From Bacillus sp. EAC (GTDB lineage: Bacteria; Bacillota; Bacilli; Bacillales; Bacillaceae_G): a stretch of 64,000 bases of DNA. Made by a program: the position numbers and the translations under genes. Location: contig NZ_NCSY01000002.1 in assembly GCF_002156875.1 (NCBI RefSeq), forward strand, positions 62,001 through 126,000, read 5' to 3'. Positions 34,742 to 43,925 of the stretch are shown in pieces (the stretch's first letter is position 1; the number at the start of each line of letters is the position of its first letter). The notes beneath the pieces are model-generated. The model was not told the DNA's origin. It was given only the letters and a program-made list of their open reading frames with translations, and ran no database searches.

Positions 34742-35155
34742 TCATTCTTTATAAAAACTAGTGATAATTGTATATCCCAAAATAACACTTGCAATTGATG
34801 TAGCTTTTCCTTGAAATAATGCATTACCGAGTACGCCCTCGATTTGTAATGATGGTAAATGAGCATAAATTAATAAGTAAGATGAAAAATATAACGCTGG
34901 GATTCCTATAAAGATTAATTTGAATGTATTTAATTTCCAAGAACCCGATTTTTTCTTCTCTCCCATTAGTCTTGGAACTCCTAGACATAATCCTATAGGT
35001 ATATAGATTAACGATGCTATCCAAATATATCGTGAAAAATCATATTGATTTGCTCCCGCTGTAAGGCTTTTAAAATTCACATAAAAGCTACACAAATAAA
35101 TTCCAAATAATAAAATAGCGAAAGAGATGTACTTCAATAGTTTATTGGCCATCAT
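34742..35155 (-). CDS. Hypothetical four-helix membrane protein
   Basis: 137 residues with four hydrophobic segments (about 8-27, 44-63, 78-100 and 114-133) and a basic cytoplasmic loop, MGEKKKSGSWK. GGAGGG lies five bases before a double ATG. It is followed by its own terminator and so is probably transcribed alone. I do not recognise the family. Confidence 0.6.
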   Translation of the reverse strand: MMANKLLKYISFAILLFGIYLCSFYVNFKSLTAGANQYDFSRYIWIASLIYIPIGLCLGVPRLMGEKKKSGSWKLNTFKLIFIGIPALYFSSYLLIYAHLPSLQIEGVLGNALFQGKATSIASVILGYTIITSFYKE

Positions 35156-35285
35156 CTAATCCCTCCATTACTCTATTAATACTTCTCTTTAATGTAAGAA
35201 AGTACCTTTAATTCATCTTTGAACATAGGGCAACTAACATTACTGTAGAAATATCTCTATCACTTTTAGGAGGTTAAATAAAATC

Positions 35286-35317
35286 AAAAAACACTCACTT
35301 AAATGTGAGTGCTTTTT
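35286..35317 (-). terminator. Terminator of the ring-cleaving dioxygenase gene
   Basis: Stem CACTCAC/GTGAGTG extended by A/T pairs; six T residues follow on the minus strand. Confidence 0.8.
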
Positions 35318-35324
35318 ACTTAGA

Positions 35325-36302
35325 TTATTCTTTTACAAATTCTTTTGTACTTCTAACAGTATCAATTGGACGAACAAGTTTTTCGATTTCAACACGTTTT
35401 GGTTCTAAAAATGGAGGTAATGATAATTTCTCTCCTAAAGTTTCATACGGTTCATCACCCATGAATCCTGGACCGTCTGTGGCAAATTCAAATAAAATTT
35501 GTGGTGCAACTCTTGCATACAATGATTCAAAAAAGTGTCGATCTACGTATCCAGAATTCGGTAATTGGAATGAGTCTAATCGTTTGATCCATTCTTTTAG
35601 AACCGAGGTATCTTCTACACGGAATGCCGCATGGTGAACTGTACCAAAACCTTGTCTTGCTTGCGGCAACATTGCATTGTATTCTGCGATTATTTGCGCC
35701 CCATTCCCACCTTCTCCTACTTCAAACAGATGGAATGAACCTTCTTTATCAATTTCTTTAAATAGTAGAACTTTTTCAATCACTTCTTTAAAGAAGTCAA
35801 AATTAGCAACACGTACAAAGATTGGTCCTAGACCAGTAATCGAATATTCTAATGGAACTGGACCCTTTTGCCATGGTGTACCTGATTCGACTCCTTTATT
35901 ACCTTCATCAGAAATTAATTGGTATTGTTGGTCATCAAAATCAACAAAAGATAGAGTCTTTTTACCAAATTGTGTTTTTATACCAGTATGCTTTACTTCC
36001 AATCGGTCAAAACGGTTAACCCAATACTCTATAGCTTTATCACTCGGTACTCGGAAAGAAGTTTTTGATATTTCGTTTGTTCCATGAACTCCTTTTTGAA
36101 TACCTGGAAAATCAAAGAATGTCATATCGGTACCAGCACTACCTTTGTCATCTGCAAAGAATAAGTGGTACGTTTGTATATCATCTTGATTTACAGTTTT
36201 TTTTACTAAACGCATTCCTAAAATATTTGTGAAAAATTCATAGTTCTTCTCCGCACTGCTTGTAATTGCTGTTACATGATGAATTCCTTTTAATCCGTTC
36301 AT
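35325..36302 (-). CDS. Ring-cleaving (extradiol) dioxygenase, MhqO/MhqA-like
   Basis: 325 residues in two VOC halves: MNGLKGIHHVTAITSSAEKN with the first metal His, and later GTVHHAAFRVEDTSVLKEWI with the second His region; a conserved RVAPQILFEFATDGPGF supplies the Glu. The family comprises the quinone-detoxifying dioxygenases of the B. subtilis MhqR regulon. Expected role: opening of hydroquinone or catechol rings during quinone or aldehyde stress. AGGAGG precedes the ATG. An exact MhqR-type operator overlaps its promoter, which strongly supports this assignment. Confidence 0.9.
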   Translation of the reverse strand: MNGLKGIHHVTAITSSAEKNYEFFTNILGMRLVKKTVNQDDIQTYHLFFADDKGSAGTDMTFFDFPGIQKGVHGTNEISKTSFRVPSDKAIEYWVNRFDRLEVKHTGIKTQFGKKTLSFVDFDDQQYQLISDEGNKGVESGTPWQKGPVPLEYSITGLGPIFVRVANFDFFKEVIEKVLLFKEIDKEGSFHLFEVGEGGNGAQIIAEYNAMLPQARQGFGTVHHAAFRVEDTSVLKEWIKRLDSFQLPNSGYVDRHFFESLYARVAPQILFEFATDGPGFMGDEPYETLGEKLSLPPFLEPKRVEIEKLVRPIDTVRSTKEFVKE

Positions 36303-36434
36303 TTTAATTCCTCCTACTGAATTTATGTTGAAATAGATGGTCCATTTTTATTTTGCTAATTTATGCTTGATGAATACTAATCATTTATATAATTCCACTT
36401 ACATATACTACTTAAATTTATTTTGAATTCAATA

Positions 36435-36452
36435 TATCTCGAATTCGAGATA
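36435..36452. promoter_or_regulatory. MhqR-type operator
   Basis: TATCTCGAATTCGAGATA, a perfect 18-bp palindrome identical to the core of the MhqR box reported for the azoR2, mhqN and mhqE promoters of B. subtilis. It lies immediately after the -10 box, so the repressor would block initiation until inactivated by quinones. Confidence 0.85.
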
Positions 36453-36481
36453 AATATATCATGTATAACTTTTTCAGTCAA
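36453..36481 (-). promoter_or_regulatory. SigA promoter of the dioxygenase gene
   Basis: TTGACT (36481-36476), exactly 17 bases, TATATT (36458-36453) on the minus strand, followed at once by the MhqR palindrome. Confidence 0.75.
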
Positions 36482-36557
36482 ATAGTAATTTTACATCCTT
36501 ACCGTACAATTCAGATTACCTTAAAAAACATCACTAATTCAGATCAGAATTTTGTAT

Positions 36558-36593
36558 AAAAAAAGACTCTGATCAGTGTGACACTGTCAAAGC
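36558..36593 (-). terminator. Terminator of the cyd operon
   Basis: Imperfect stem with core CAGTGT/ACACTG and flanking TGA/TCA; on the minus strand it is followed by seven T residues. Confidence 0.65.
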
Positions 36594-36625
36594 CTCTTAG
36601 TACAGAAAAGTTAGCGCACCATTTT

Positions 36626-38371
36626 TCAACACTTAAAATCAAATGGTCGATCAAGTTCAAACAACTTACGATATCTATTTTCATTTTCATAAAGTTCTTT
36701 ATGTGAACCATTCATTAATATATTTCCTTGATCTAAGAAAAGGATTTTATCTGCCATCTCAGCACCTATTAAATGATGAGTAATCCATAAAACTGTCTTT
36801 TCATCCAAGACATTAAATATAGTTTTGAGTAGTTTGCGTTCTGTTATTGAATCTAAACCTACAGTTGGTTCATCTAAAATAACGATCGAAGTATTTTGTA
36901 GTAGAACCCTTGCTAATGCAATTCTTTGGCGTTCACCACCTGAAAATCTCATTCCTGTCTCCTGCATTTGCGTATTGTACCCTTGAGGAAGAGATTCTAT
37001 ATAATCGTGCAATTCAACCATTTTAGTAACCATTATTACTTCTTCATCACTTGCTTCAGGTCTACCTAATCGAATGTTATTCAAAACAGAGGTATCAAAC
37101 AAATAAGGATTTTGATTAAGAACTGAGACAACTTTTGAGATTTTCTCTCCGAACGCCACACTTTCAATATCATTTAGTTTGACGCTTCCTTCACTAGGAG
37201 ATTCTACACCTTCAATTAATTTAAGAATTGTAGATTTTCCAGATCCACTTGGTCCTAATAAAGCCGTTATTTTCGAAGACTCTAGAATAAATGATACATT
37301 ATTTAAAATGTTTTCTCCGTATTTATATTGAAATGTTACATTTTCAAACTCTATTTTTGTGCAATTAGTCATCCCCTCAACATGCGAGTGTATAGTTGTA
37401 GTTGTTTTACTTGGATTTTCTTCTTCAATACCTTCTAAACGACTAATGGAATCATTGTATAATGGAACACTTCCTAACGAGTTTGACAATGGTATAAACG
37501 CCTCTGTTAACGGAAATAGAATTAATACAAATGCGGCAATAAGGGTCTTTGGAATTTCACCTGTTATACTTTCATTTCCTGCCCAAAATAACATTAATAA
37601 AACGAGAATTCCCACAATACATTGTGCAACTAAATCACGCCATCTTCTAAATCGCTTTTCATTATTTTGAAGTACTCTTAATGACCCTTCAATCTCACCA
37701 AACCTTTTTATAAAATGTGATTGTCGCCCACTAAACAACCAATCGCTAATTCCCATCACTGCATCTGTTAGGTTTTCATATAAATTGCCTTTTACATTCT
37801 TTATCCGCTGAGTTCTTGCCTTTTCTACTAATAATGATATAAATGGCAAAATACAGATTAAAACTAACGATATAAACGCCATTAAAAGCGCGAATGGAAT
37901 TGAAAAGAATCCAAGCGCAACTATTGATATTGCATAAATGAACAATGCTGCAAGTCCTGGAAAAATGGTCTTTAAGTATATATCTTGTAAATGCTCGATA
38001 TCATTCGCTAATAACCCTAAAATGTCACCAGTTTTAAACTTCGAGCTCAAATTTAATGCTGACGGTTCAAGTGTTCGAAATAATCTTGTTCTCATACGAG
38101 ATAATATTTTTAAGATTGTATGATGCCCAACTAATCGTTCGATATATTTCGAAACTGATCTTAGGATCCCAAACGTACGAACTGCAACGATAGGAACATA
38201 AATCATTAGAATGTTTTCTGGTCTTGTTGCTGCTTTCGAAATTAAAAATCCTGAAGTGTACATTAGGGAAGCCGCAGCAAAAACAGTAAGGGTACTTAAA
38301 AAGATAACCACTATTAATAATCGGCGATTTTCTATTATATATGGTAAAATCCATCCATTTTTATTAAACAT
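36626..38371 (-). CDS. cydC: Thiol reductant ABC exporter, CydC subunit
   Basis: 581 residues: six membrane segments (about residues 1-300) fused to an ATPase domain with GPSGSGKST, FSGGERQRIALARVLL and SIVILDEPTVGLD. CydDC heterodimers export cysteine/glutathione-type reductants or otherwise supply haem needed to assemble cytochrome bd. It is the fourth gene of cydABDC and starts 12 bases after the preceding gene. Naming follows the E. coli-type subunits; Bacillus literature numbers the two genes differently. Confidence 0.9.
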   Translation of the reverse strand: MFNKNGWILPYIIENRRLLIVVIFLSTLTVFAAASLMYTSGFLISKAATRPENILMIYVPIVAVRTFGILRSVSKYIERLVGHHTILKILSRMRTRLFRTLEPSALNLSSKFKTGDILGLLANDIEHLQDIYLKTIFPGLAALFIYAISIVALGFFSIPFALLMAFISLVLICILPFISLLVEKARTQRIKNVKGNLYENLTDAVMGISDWLFSGRQSHFIKRFGEIEGSLRVLQNNEKRFRRWRDLVAQCIVGILVLLMLFWAGNESITGEIPKTLIAAFVLILFPLTEAFIPLSNSLGSVPLYNDSISRLEGIEEENPSKTTTTIHSHVEGMTNCTKIEFENVTFQYKYGENILNNVSFILESSKITALLGPSGSGKSTILKLIEGVESPSEGSVKLNDIESVAFGEKISKVVSVLNQNPYLFDTSVLNNIRLGRPEASDEEVIMVTKMVELHDYIESLPQGYNTQMQETGMRFSGGERQRIALARVLLQNTSIVILDEPTVGLDSITERKLLKTIFNVLDEKTVLWITHHLIGAEMADKILFLDQGNILMNGSHKELYENENRYRKLFELDRPFDFKC

Positions 38372-38383
38372 GCGATTTCCCTT

Positions 38384-40087
38384 CTAACTTGAAATTAATT
38401 GAAAATAATAACCTTTTTTCTCTACTAGTTCTTCATGATTGCCAATTTCAACTATTTTACCTTTGTTCATCACAATGATTTGATCCATTTCCTTCATCCA
38501 ATGCAGCCTATGTGTAGCGATAAATACTAATTTATTTGAAAATAACTTAAGCATAGTTTGTTTTAATTCATACTCTGTTTCAATATCAAGATGACTTGTA
38601 GGCTCATCTAAAAGAAGAATTGGACGATTTTCTAGAAATGCTCTGGCAATTGCTACGCGTTGACTTTGCCCTCCACTTAAATCCCTACCACCTTCACCAA
38701 TTTTTTCATCTAAACCTCTTGGCAACTCGTTAAGTAATGTATTTAAACCAGCATTGTTTGCAGCTTTCTCTACCTCTTCGTCAGTAGCATCTGGTTGGTA
38801 AAAACGTATATTTTCAGCCACTGTTTTCGAAAAGATATATGGATTTTGTGGTATATAAAGAAGTTGTTTTTGCCAAGAACTTAATTGAAGGTGTGATACT
38901 TTTGTTTCTGACACATTAATACTCCCAGTATTCGGTTCTAAAAACCCACCGATCACGTCAATAAGTGTCGATTTCCCTGAACCACTTTCACCAACTATTC
39001 CTATTTTTTGAAATCCTTTAAAGCCTACATTCACTTTATTTAAAGACGTTGGACTATCTTCTTCAGGTTTAACTGTAACATCATTCAATTTCAGTAAACT
39101 ATCTTGATTCCAAATTGCAACCCCTTTATCATCTTGTTCTTTAAACTCTTGTTCGTCTAAAATTGCCTGCATAGCTTTTCCTGCTTCTTGACCGTTAAGT
39201 GTTGCATGATAATCTGCACCAACTTCACGAACAGGTAGGAAATATTCTGGAGCCAATATCAAAATTGTTAATGCCGGACCAAGTAATATTTCTCCTCCAA
39301 TAAGTCGTAGTCCTAAAAAAACAGCAACTGTAGCAATAGATAACATTGTAAATAAATCAAGAGCAAAAGAAGATAAAAAGGCAATTTTCAATGTCCCCAT
39401 TGTTGCTTCTCTATAGCTCTCACTCACGCTTCTAATTTTTTTACTGTGCCTTCTACTTAAACCTAGAAATTTTAAAGTTTCAAGTCCTCTTAAAGAATCA
39501 GTAAAATGGTTAGATAGTATTCGATAAACCTTCCACTGCTTATTTGCTTTCTTTTTAGCAGCCAATCCAAGTAAGATCATAAAAATAATGATAATTGGAA
39601 ATGTAACGATTAATATAATTGCAGAAACCTTATCAATTACAAAGATATATATGACAACTATTGGGGTTATAATTGCAAGATTAATCATTTTAAACGGAAC
39701 GATTTCAAGATACTGTCTTAAGTGAGAAGCTCCCTCCATCACTAATGTAACAATATTACCTGTTCCGTTTTTTCGGACAAATCTTGGTCCGAGCCTAAAT
39801 AACTTTTCAAGTACTCTCATTTTTATCTCATTCGAGGCATTGTCAGCAAAACGCTCTGAATACTTCTGTTTAATCGTCGTGATTGTATGTCGACAAATAA
39901 ACGAGATAGTGAAGAAAATAGTAGCGTGAATAATATCGCTACTACTTTCCCCATTAAATAGACCTACAACTGCTTGAGAAAGCATATATGCCTGAATAAT
40001 AATTGCCGTTCCTTGTAGCATTGTCAAAGTACATAAGACACTTAGCAATTTAGTAATTCCGTTAAATTTCAGCAAATCTTTTCCCAT
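38384..40087 (-). CDS. cydD: Thiol reductant ABC exporter, CydD subunit
   Basis: 567-568 residues: membrane domain, then ATPase with GESGSGKST, LSGGQSQRVAIARAFL and ILLLDEPTSHLD. It pairs with the next gene product to support cytochrome bd assembly. The ATG at 40087 overlaps the cydB stop as TGATG; a TTG one codon upstream is also possible given the distance to AAGGA. Confidence 0.9.
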   Translation of the reverse strand: MGKDLLKFNGITKLLSVLCTLTMLQGTAIIIQAYMLSQAVVGLFNGESSSDIIHATIFFTISFICRHTITTIKQKYSERFADNASNEIKMRVLEKLFRLGPRFVRKNGTGNIVTLVMEGASHLRQYLEIVPFKMINLAIITPIVVIYIFVIDKVSAIILIVTFPIIIIFMILLGLAAKKKANKQWKVYRILSNHFTDSLRGLETLKFLGLSRRHSKKIRSVSESYREATMGTLKIAFLSSFALDLFTMLSIATVAVFLGLRLIGGEILLGPALTILILAPEYFLPVREVGADYHATLNGQEAGKAMQAILDEQEFKEQDDKGVAIWNQDSLLKLNDVTVKPEEDSPTSLNKVNVGFKGFQKIGIVGESGSGKSTLIDVIGGFLEPNTGSINVSETKVSHLQLSSWQKQLLYIPQNPYIFSKTVAENIRFYQPDATDEEVEKAANNAGLNTLLNELPRGLDEKIGEGGRDLSGGQSQRVAIARAFLENRPILLLDEPTSHLDIETEYELKQTMLKLFSNKLVFIATHRLHWMKEMDQIIVMNKGKIVEIGNHEELVEKKGYYFQLISS

Positions 40088-41100
40088 CAATATGTCAAAT
40101 CCTTCTCATCTACGCGTTTTCTGAACACATAGTAGCTCCATATTTGATAACCAAGTACAAATGGTAATAACGTACAAGCAACAATTGTCATCACCTTTAA
40201 AGAATAGTTTCCAGAAGATGCATTATAAACGGTTAAATCATAAGCATTCTTTATTGAACTAATCATCACTCTAGGAAATAGTGCAATAAAAAGTGTTCCA
40301 ATTGTTAGTACAATACCAAGACCTGTCATTACAAATGACCAACCATCTCTTCTCTTGGAGTTAAAGATTGCAGCAAAAACATAGGACACTACAATTAATA
40401 TAATTAGTGGAACTGTTATTTGTCCTCTAACATTAAACATATCAGTCTCTACAAATGATAAAATAGTAAAGGCTACTAAAGAAACAAGGACTGGTACAAT
40501 TAATCTTTTTGCAAATAATCGCGCCCGATCTCTTAAGTCTCCTACTGTTTTCAATGTTAAGAATGATAAACCATGTAATAAGCAAAGTAGCGTAATCGTT
40601 ACCCCACCGACTATAGAATAGATATTAACATAGTCGCTAAAGCCGGCAGATATATTCATATTTTTATCGATTGGCATTCCTCTAAGGATACTAGAGAACA
40701 GGACTCCAAATAAAAATGGTGGTAATAAACTTCCTAAAAAGATTACCCAATCCCAAGTTTTTGCCCATTTAGAGTTTTCAACTTTCCCTCTAAATTCAAA
40801 TGCAACTCCACGACCTATTAAAGCCATTAATACGAAAACAAATGGAATATAGTAGCCACTAAACATCGTTGCGTACCAATGTGGAAAAGCAGCAAATATT
40901 GCTCCTCCCGCAGTTAATAACCATACCTCATTTGCATCCCAAAATGGTCCAATGGTGTTTATTAGTATTCTTCTTTCTGTATCATTCTTAGCTAGCAGCT
41001 TTGTAGATATACCTACACCAAAATCAAATCCTTCTAAGAAGAAGAAGCCTATAAATAATATTGCTACAAGTAAAAACCATAATTCATTTAATTCAATCAT
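40087..41100 (-). CDS. cydB: Cytochrome bd oxidase subunit II
   Basis: 337 residues and about nine membrane segments; LFIGFFFLEGFDFGVGI and NTIGPFWDANEVWLLTAGGA near the N-terminus are diagnostic for CydB. With CydA it forms the quinol oxidase that reduces O2 at very low concentration. It starts within an ATGA overlap with cydA. Confidence 0.95.
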   Translation of the reverse strand: MIELNELWFLLVAILFIGFFFLEGFDFGVGISTKLLAKNDTERRILINTIGPFWDANEVWLLTAGGAIFAAFPHWYATMFSGYYIPFVFVLMALIGRGVAFEFRGKVENSKWAKTWDWVIFLGSLLPPFLFGVLFSSILRGMPIDKNMNISAGFSDYVNIYSIVGGVTITLLCLLHGLSFLTLKTVGDLRDRARLFAKRLIVPVLVSLVAFTILSFVETDMFNVRGQITVPLIILIVVSYVFAAIFNSKRRDGWSFVMTGLGIVLTIGTLFIALFPRVMISSIKNAYDLTVYNASSGNYSLKVMTIVACTLLPFVLGYQIWSYYVFRKRVDEKDLTY

Positions 41101-42491
41101 AGTATAGACGCCTCCCTTTCAAATGGATCGACCGTAGAAGCTTTTTCGGCTACTACATGATTAGTCCCTTTCTTAATTTCTTTAACAAATAGATAGACTA
41201 AAACAGCTGCTAATATTGCATACATTGCCGTAAATGTTGTTAAAGAAAAGATAAGCGATCCTTTTGAAACATTTGGAGAAACAGATGCTGCAGTTGTCAT
41301 TAAACCAAAAACAGTCCAAGGCTGACGGCCAATTTCTGTCATAATCCACCCCGCTGTATTTGCAATAAAAGGTAATGAAATCAATAAGATTGAAGCTTTT
41401 AAGAATAGTTTTTTTGAATCTAATTTTTTTCGATAACTGTAATAAAGTCCTAGTAATGACATCATAATCATTACCATACCTGATCCAGCCATTATTCTAA
41501 AACTCCAGAATGTTGTTTTTACTGGGGGAATATAATTACCGGGTCCATATAATTTCTCATATTTTTCCTGTAATGAATTCATCCCTGGTACTTTTCCTTC
41601 GAATTTCTCATATGCAAGATAGCTTAATAAGTAAGGTATTTCAATCTCATATTTATTTTCCTTGTTTTTTGTATCAATAAGTCCAAAAAGCATCCAGCTT
41701 GCTGGATCACCACTATCTTCCCATATCCCTTCGCTCGCTGCCATTTTCATCGGTTGAGACTCCATTAAGTGCTTCGCCTGGGCATGACCACTGAAAGCTA
41801 TACCAATACCAGAAATTAAAGCCGCGACCATCGCGAGATTAAATGATTTTTTAAATAATTCTATTTCTTGCTTTTTTAAGATTTTATACGCACTGACACC
41901 AGCGACAAATAATGCACCTGTCGCTAGAGCTCCAGCAATTGTATGTGGAAACTCAACTAAAAGCTGAGGATTTTTCACGATTGCAAAAAAATCATTCATC
42001 TCTGCACGTCCATTTCTAATTGTAAAACCGACTGGCTCTTGCATGAAAGAATTCGCAGCTAAAATCCAAAACGCTGACATTAACGTTCCAATAAATACTA
42101 ACCAAATACTCATTAAATGGACTTTTTTAGGCAGTCGATCCCAACCGAAAATCCAAATACCAAGAAATGTAGATTCCATGAAAAATGCAAGTAATGCCTC
42201 TATTGCAAGTGGAGCACCAAATACATCACCTACAAAGCGTGAATACTCAGACCAGTTCATACCAAACTGAAACTCTTGTAAAATTCCTGTAACTACACCA
42301 ACCGCAAAATTAATTAAAAATAAATGCCCAAAGAACTTTGTTAATTTCTTATATTTTTCATTGTTACGGAAAACATACATTGTTTCCATTATAGCGACCA
42401 TAAATACTAGACCAATTGAGAGTGGTACAAATAAAAAATGAAAGATTGTTGTTGAACCAAATTGTAATCTTGCAAGCTCTAACACACTCAC
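41097..42491 (-). CDS. cydA: Cytochrome bd oxidase subunit I
   Basis: 464 residues, the length of Bacillus CydA proteins with a short Q-loop. H18 in RLQFGSTTIFHFLFVPLSIG is a haem ligand position. GILQEFQFGMNWSEYSRFVGD, the quinol-loop Glu region (YLAYEKFEGKVPG) and GWIMTEIGRQPWTVFG are characteristic. Quinol oxidation and O2 reduction occur here. The start is a GTG eight bases after GGGGG. The upstream region has a near-perfect Rex operator, implying NADH/redox control. Confidence 0.95.
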   Translation of the reverse strand: MSVLELARLQFGSTTIFHFLFVPLSIGLVFMVAIMETMYVFRNNEKYKKLTKFFGHLFLINFAVGVVTGILQEFQFGMNWSEYSRFVGDVFGAPLAIEALLAFFMESTFLGIWIFGWDRLPKKVHLMSIWLVFIGTLMSAFWILAANSFMQEPVGFTIRNGRAEMNDFFAIVKNPQLLVEFPHTIAGALATGALFVAGVSAYKILKKQEIELFKKSFNLAMVAALISGIGIAFSGHAQAKHLMESQPMKMAASEGIWEDSGDPASWMLFGLIDTKNKENKYEIEIPYLLSYLAYEKFEGKVPGMNSLQEKYEKLYGPGNYIPPVKTTFWSFRIMAGSGMVMIMMSLLGLYYSYRKKLDSKKLFLKASILLISLPFIANTAGWIMTEIGRQPWTVFGLMTTAASVSPNVSKGSLIFSLTTFTAMYAILAAVLVYLFVKEIKKGTNHVVAEKASTVDPFEREASIL

Positions 42492-42562
42492 ATTACATCC
42501 CCCTTTAATTAAAAATAACCTTAAATAAAATCCAAAATGTTTGTTGTATTCTAATAAAAACT

Positions 42563-42580
42563 TTGAACATTATTTCACAA
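42563..42580. promoter_or_regulatory. Second, weaker Rex-like half-site before cydA
   Basis: TTGAACATTATTTCACAA: the right half TTCACAA is exact and the left half matches at four of seven positions. B. subtilis cydA is controlled by several Rex sites, which makes an accessory site plausible. Confidence 0.35.
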
Positions 42581-42703
42581 ATATACATTTAAGAAAATTT
42601 CAAAAAACCATTTAATGGAATCTTGTTCTACTTTTAGTTTACTTTCCTAAAGACATTTTGCCTTAACCATATTTGTCAAATTAGTGTCGTTTAGTTGTCT
42701 ATT

Positions 42704-42721
42704 TTGTGACTTTTTTCACAA
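42704..42721. promoter_or_regulatory. Rex operator upstream of cydA
   Basis: TTGTGACTTTTTTCACAA differs at one position from the palindromic Rex consensus TTGTGAAnnnnTTCACAA. A TTGACA -35-like box follows at 42679-42674 (minus). Rex releases DNA at high NADH/NAD+, so the cyd operon would be induced under oxygen limitation. Confidence 0.85.
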
Positions 42722-42749
42722 TATTCATTTTGAATCAAATTTTTGATAC

Positions 42750-42781
42750 AAAAAAAAAGCATCTGATTAATCAGATGCTTT
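42750..42781 (-). terminator. Terminator of the chromate-transporter operon
   Basis: Perfect palindrome AAGCATCTGATTAATCAGATG-CTT with nine T residues following on the minus strand. Confidence 0.85.
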
Positions 42782-42819
42782 CGATACTCTTAACTAAATA
42801 GAATATGTAACCTGTTTGC

Positions 42820-43350
42820 TTATGCTAAAAAAACTGCACCGTATACAAGTGCTCCTCCTATTACATATGCAGGATGAATTTTCCAACGTTCCAAAAATAA
42901 CAAAGCAAGTGTACAAATAATCACTGTTTGTGTAATTCCAACTCCATTATATGAGTCACTAAAAAAATCAAAAGCCATAATTCCTAATAAAACGGCAATG
43001 ACAGGCCTGACAATGATTGTCATTTTCTTCACTTTTGGCGAATTTTTGTATTTCATTAGTATACTTAGTAAGGCAATCATGAGGATTAAGGATGGAGCAA
43101 TCGTTGCAAAAAGACCAACAAATGCACCAAACACTCCACCCTCTGCATACCCAATATACCCTGCCATTTTTGTTGCAATTGGCCCGGGAAGAGCATTGCC
43201 AAGTGCAAGCACATTACTGAAATCAATCGAACTTAACCAACCATACTTATCAACAACTTCATTCTCTATCAGTGGAATTGAAGCAGGTCCACCTCCATAC
43301 CCAAGAATTCCAGGTATAAAAAAAGCTAAGAAAATGTGCCAATAAATCAT
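42820..43350 (-). CDS. Chromate transporter, short-chain subunit (YwrA/YwrB type)
   Basis: 176 residues of the short-chain CHR family: FFIPGILGYGGGPASIPLIE, VLALGNALPGPIATKMAGYI and PSLILMIALLSIL, with about six membrane segments. Two short-chain proteins together replace the single long ChrA and expel chromate. It overlaps the upstream half-gene by four bases (ATGA). In B. subtilis the homologous pair lies next to an Lrp gene and a gamma-glutamyltransferase gene, as here. Confidence 0.88.
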   Translation of the reverse strand: MIYWHIFLAFFIPGILGYGGGPASIPLIENEVVDKYGWLSSIDFSNVLALGNALPGPIATKMAGYIGYAEGGVFGAFVGLFATIAPSLILMIALLSILMKYKNSPKVKKMTIIVRPVIAVLLGIMAFDFFSDSYNGVGITQTVIICTLALLFLERWKIHPAYVIGGALVYGAVFLA

Positions 43351-43910
43351 GATGCTTTCACCTTCTTTTTTTGCTCTTTTTCACTTCTTGAGAAGAAAGC
43401 AAACCCGATTAAGCAACCTATCAATATTGCAGGATGAACGTTTACACTATATAAAAGTATGAAACTAGCGACCAAGATCAGGCCCGTAGTTTTTAGACCA
43501 AGAGATTCTTTCGATTTTTTAATAAATTCCCATGTTAATGTCGCAAGCATAACACCTACTACTGGAACAACCGCATTTGACATTCCCTGCACCCAAGCAA
43601 TGTTTTTAAAATGATTCAAAGTAGATAATAGTAGAAGTAATAATATTACCGTCGGTAGTGTTGTTGCAATAATGGCATTCAGCATACCAAGTAAGCCACC
43701 GATCCTCCAGCCTACATATCCAGCAAGCTTAGTTGCTATCGGTCCAGGGAGAGCATTTCCAATTGCGAGTACATCTGAAAAATCATCTTTGTTAAGCCAT
43801 TTGTACTTGTCAACGACCTCTTTATGGATTAGTGGTATGGACGAAGGACCTCCTCCGTACCCTAACATTCCCACTCTAAAAAAAGCTATAAAAAGTCTCC
43901 ATTGTTTCAT
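43347..43910 (-). CDS. Chromate transporter, short-chain subunit (YwrA/YwrB type)
   Basis: 187 residues, paralogous to the next gene: FFRVGMLGYGGGPSSIPLIH, VLAIGNALPGPIATKLAGYV, and a basic C-terminal tail. It is presumed to insert with the opposite topology to its partner and form the functional chromate exporter. AGGA lies before the ATG; the gamma-glutamyltransferase gene ends about 15 bases upstream, so the three are in one transcript. Confidence 0.88.
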   Translation of the reverse strand: MKQWRLFIAFFRVGMLGYGGGPSSIPLIHKEVVDKYKWLNKDDFSDVLAIGNALPGPIATKLAGYVGWRIGGLLGMLNAIIATTLPTVILLLLLLSTLNHFKNIAWVQGMSNAVVPVVGVMLATLTWEFIKKSKESLGLKTTGLILVASFILLYSVNVHPAILIGCLIGFAFFSRSEKEQKKKVKAS

Positions 43911-43925
43911 GATTGAATCATTCCT

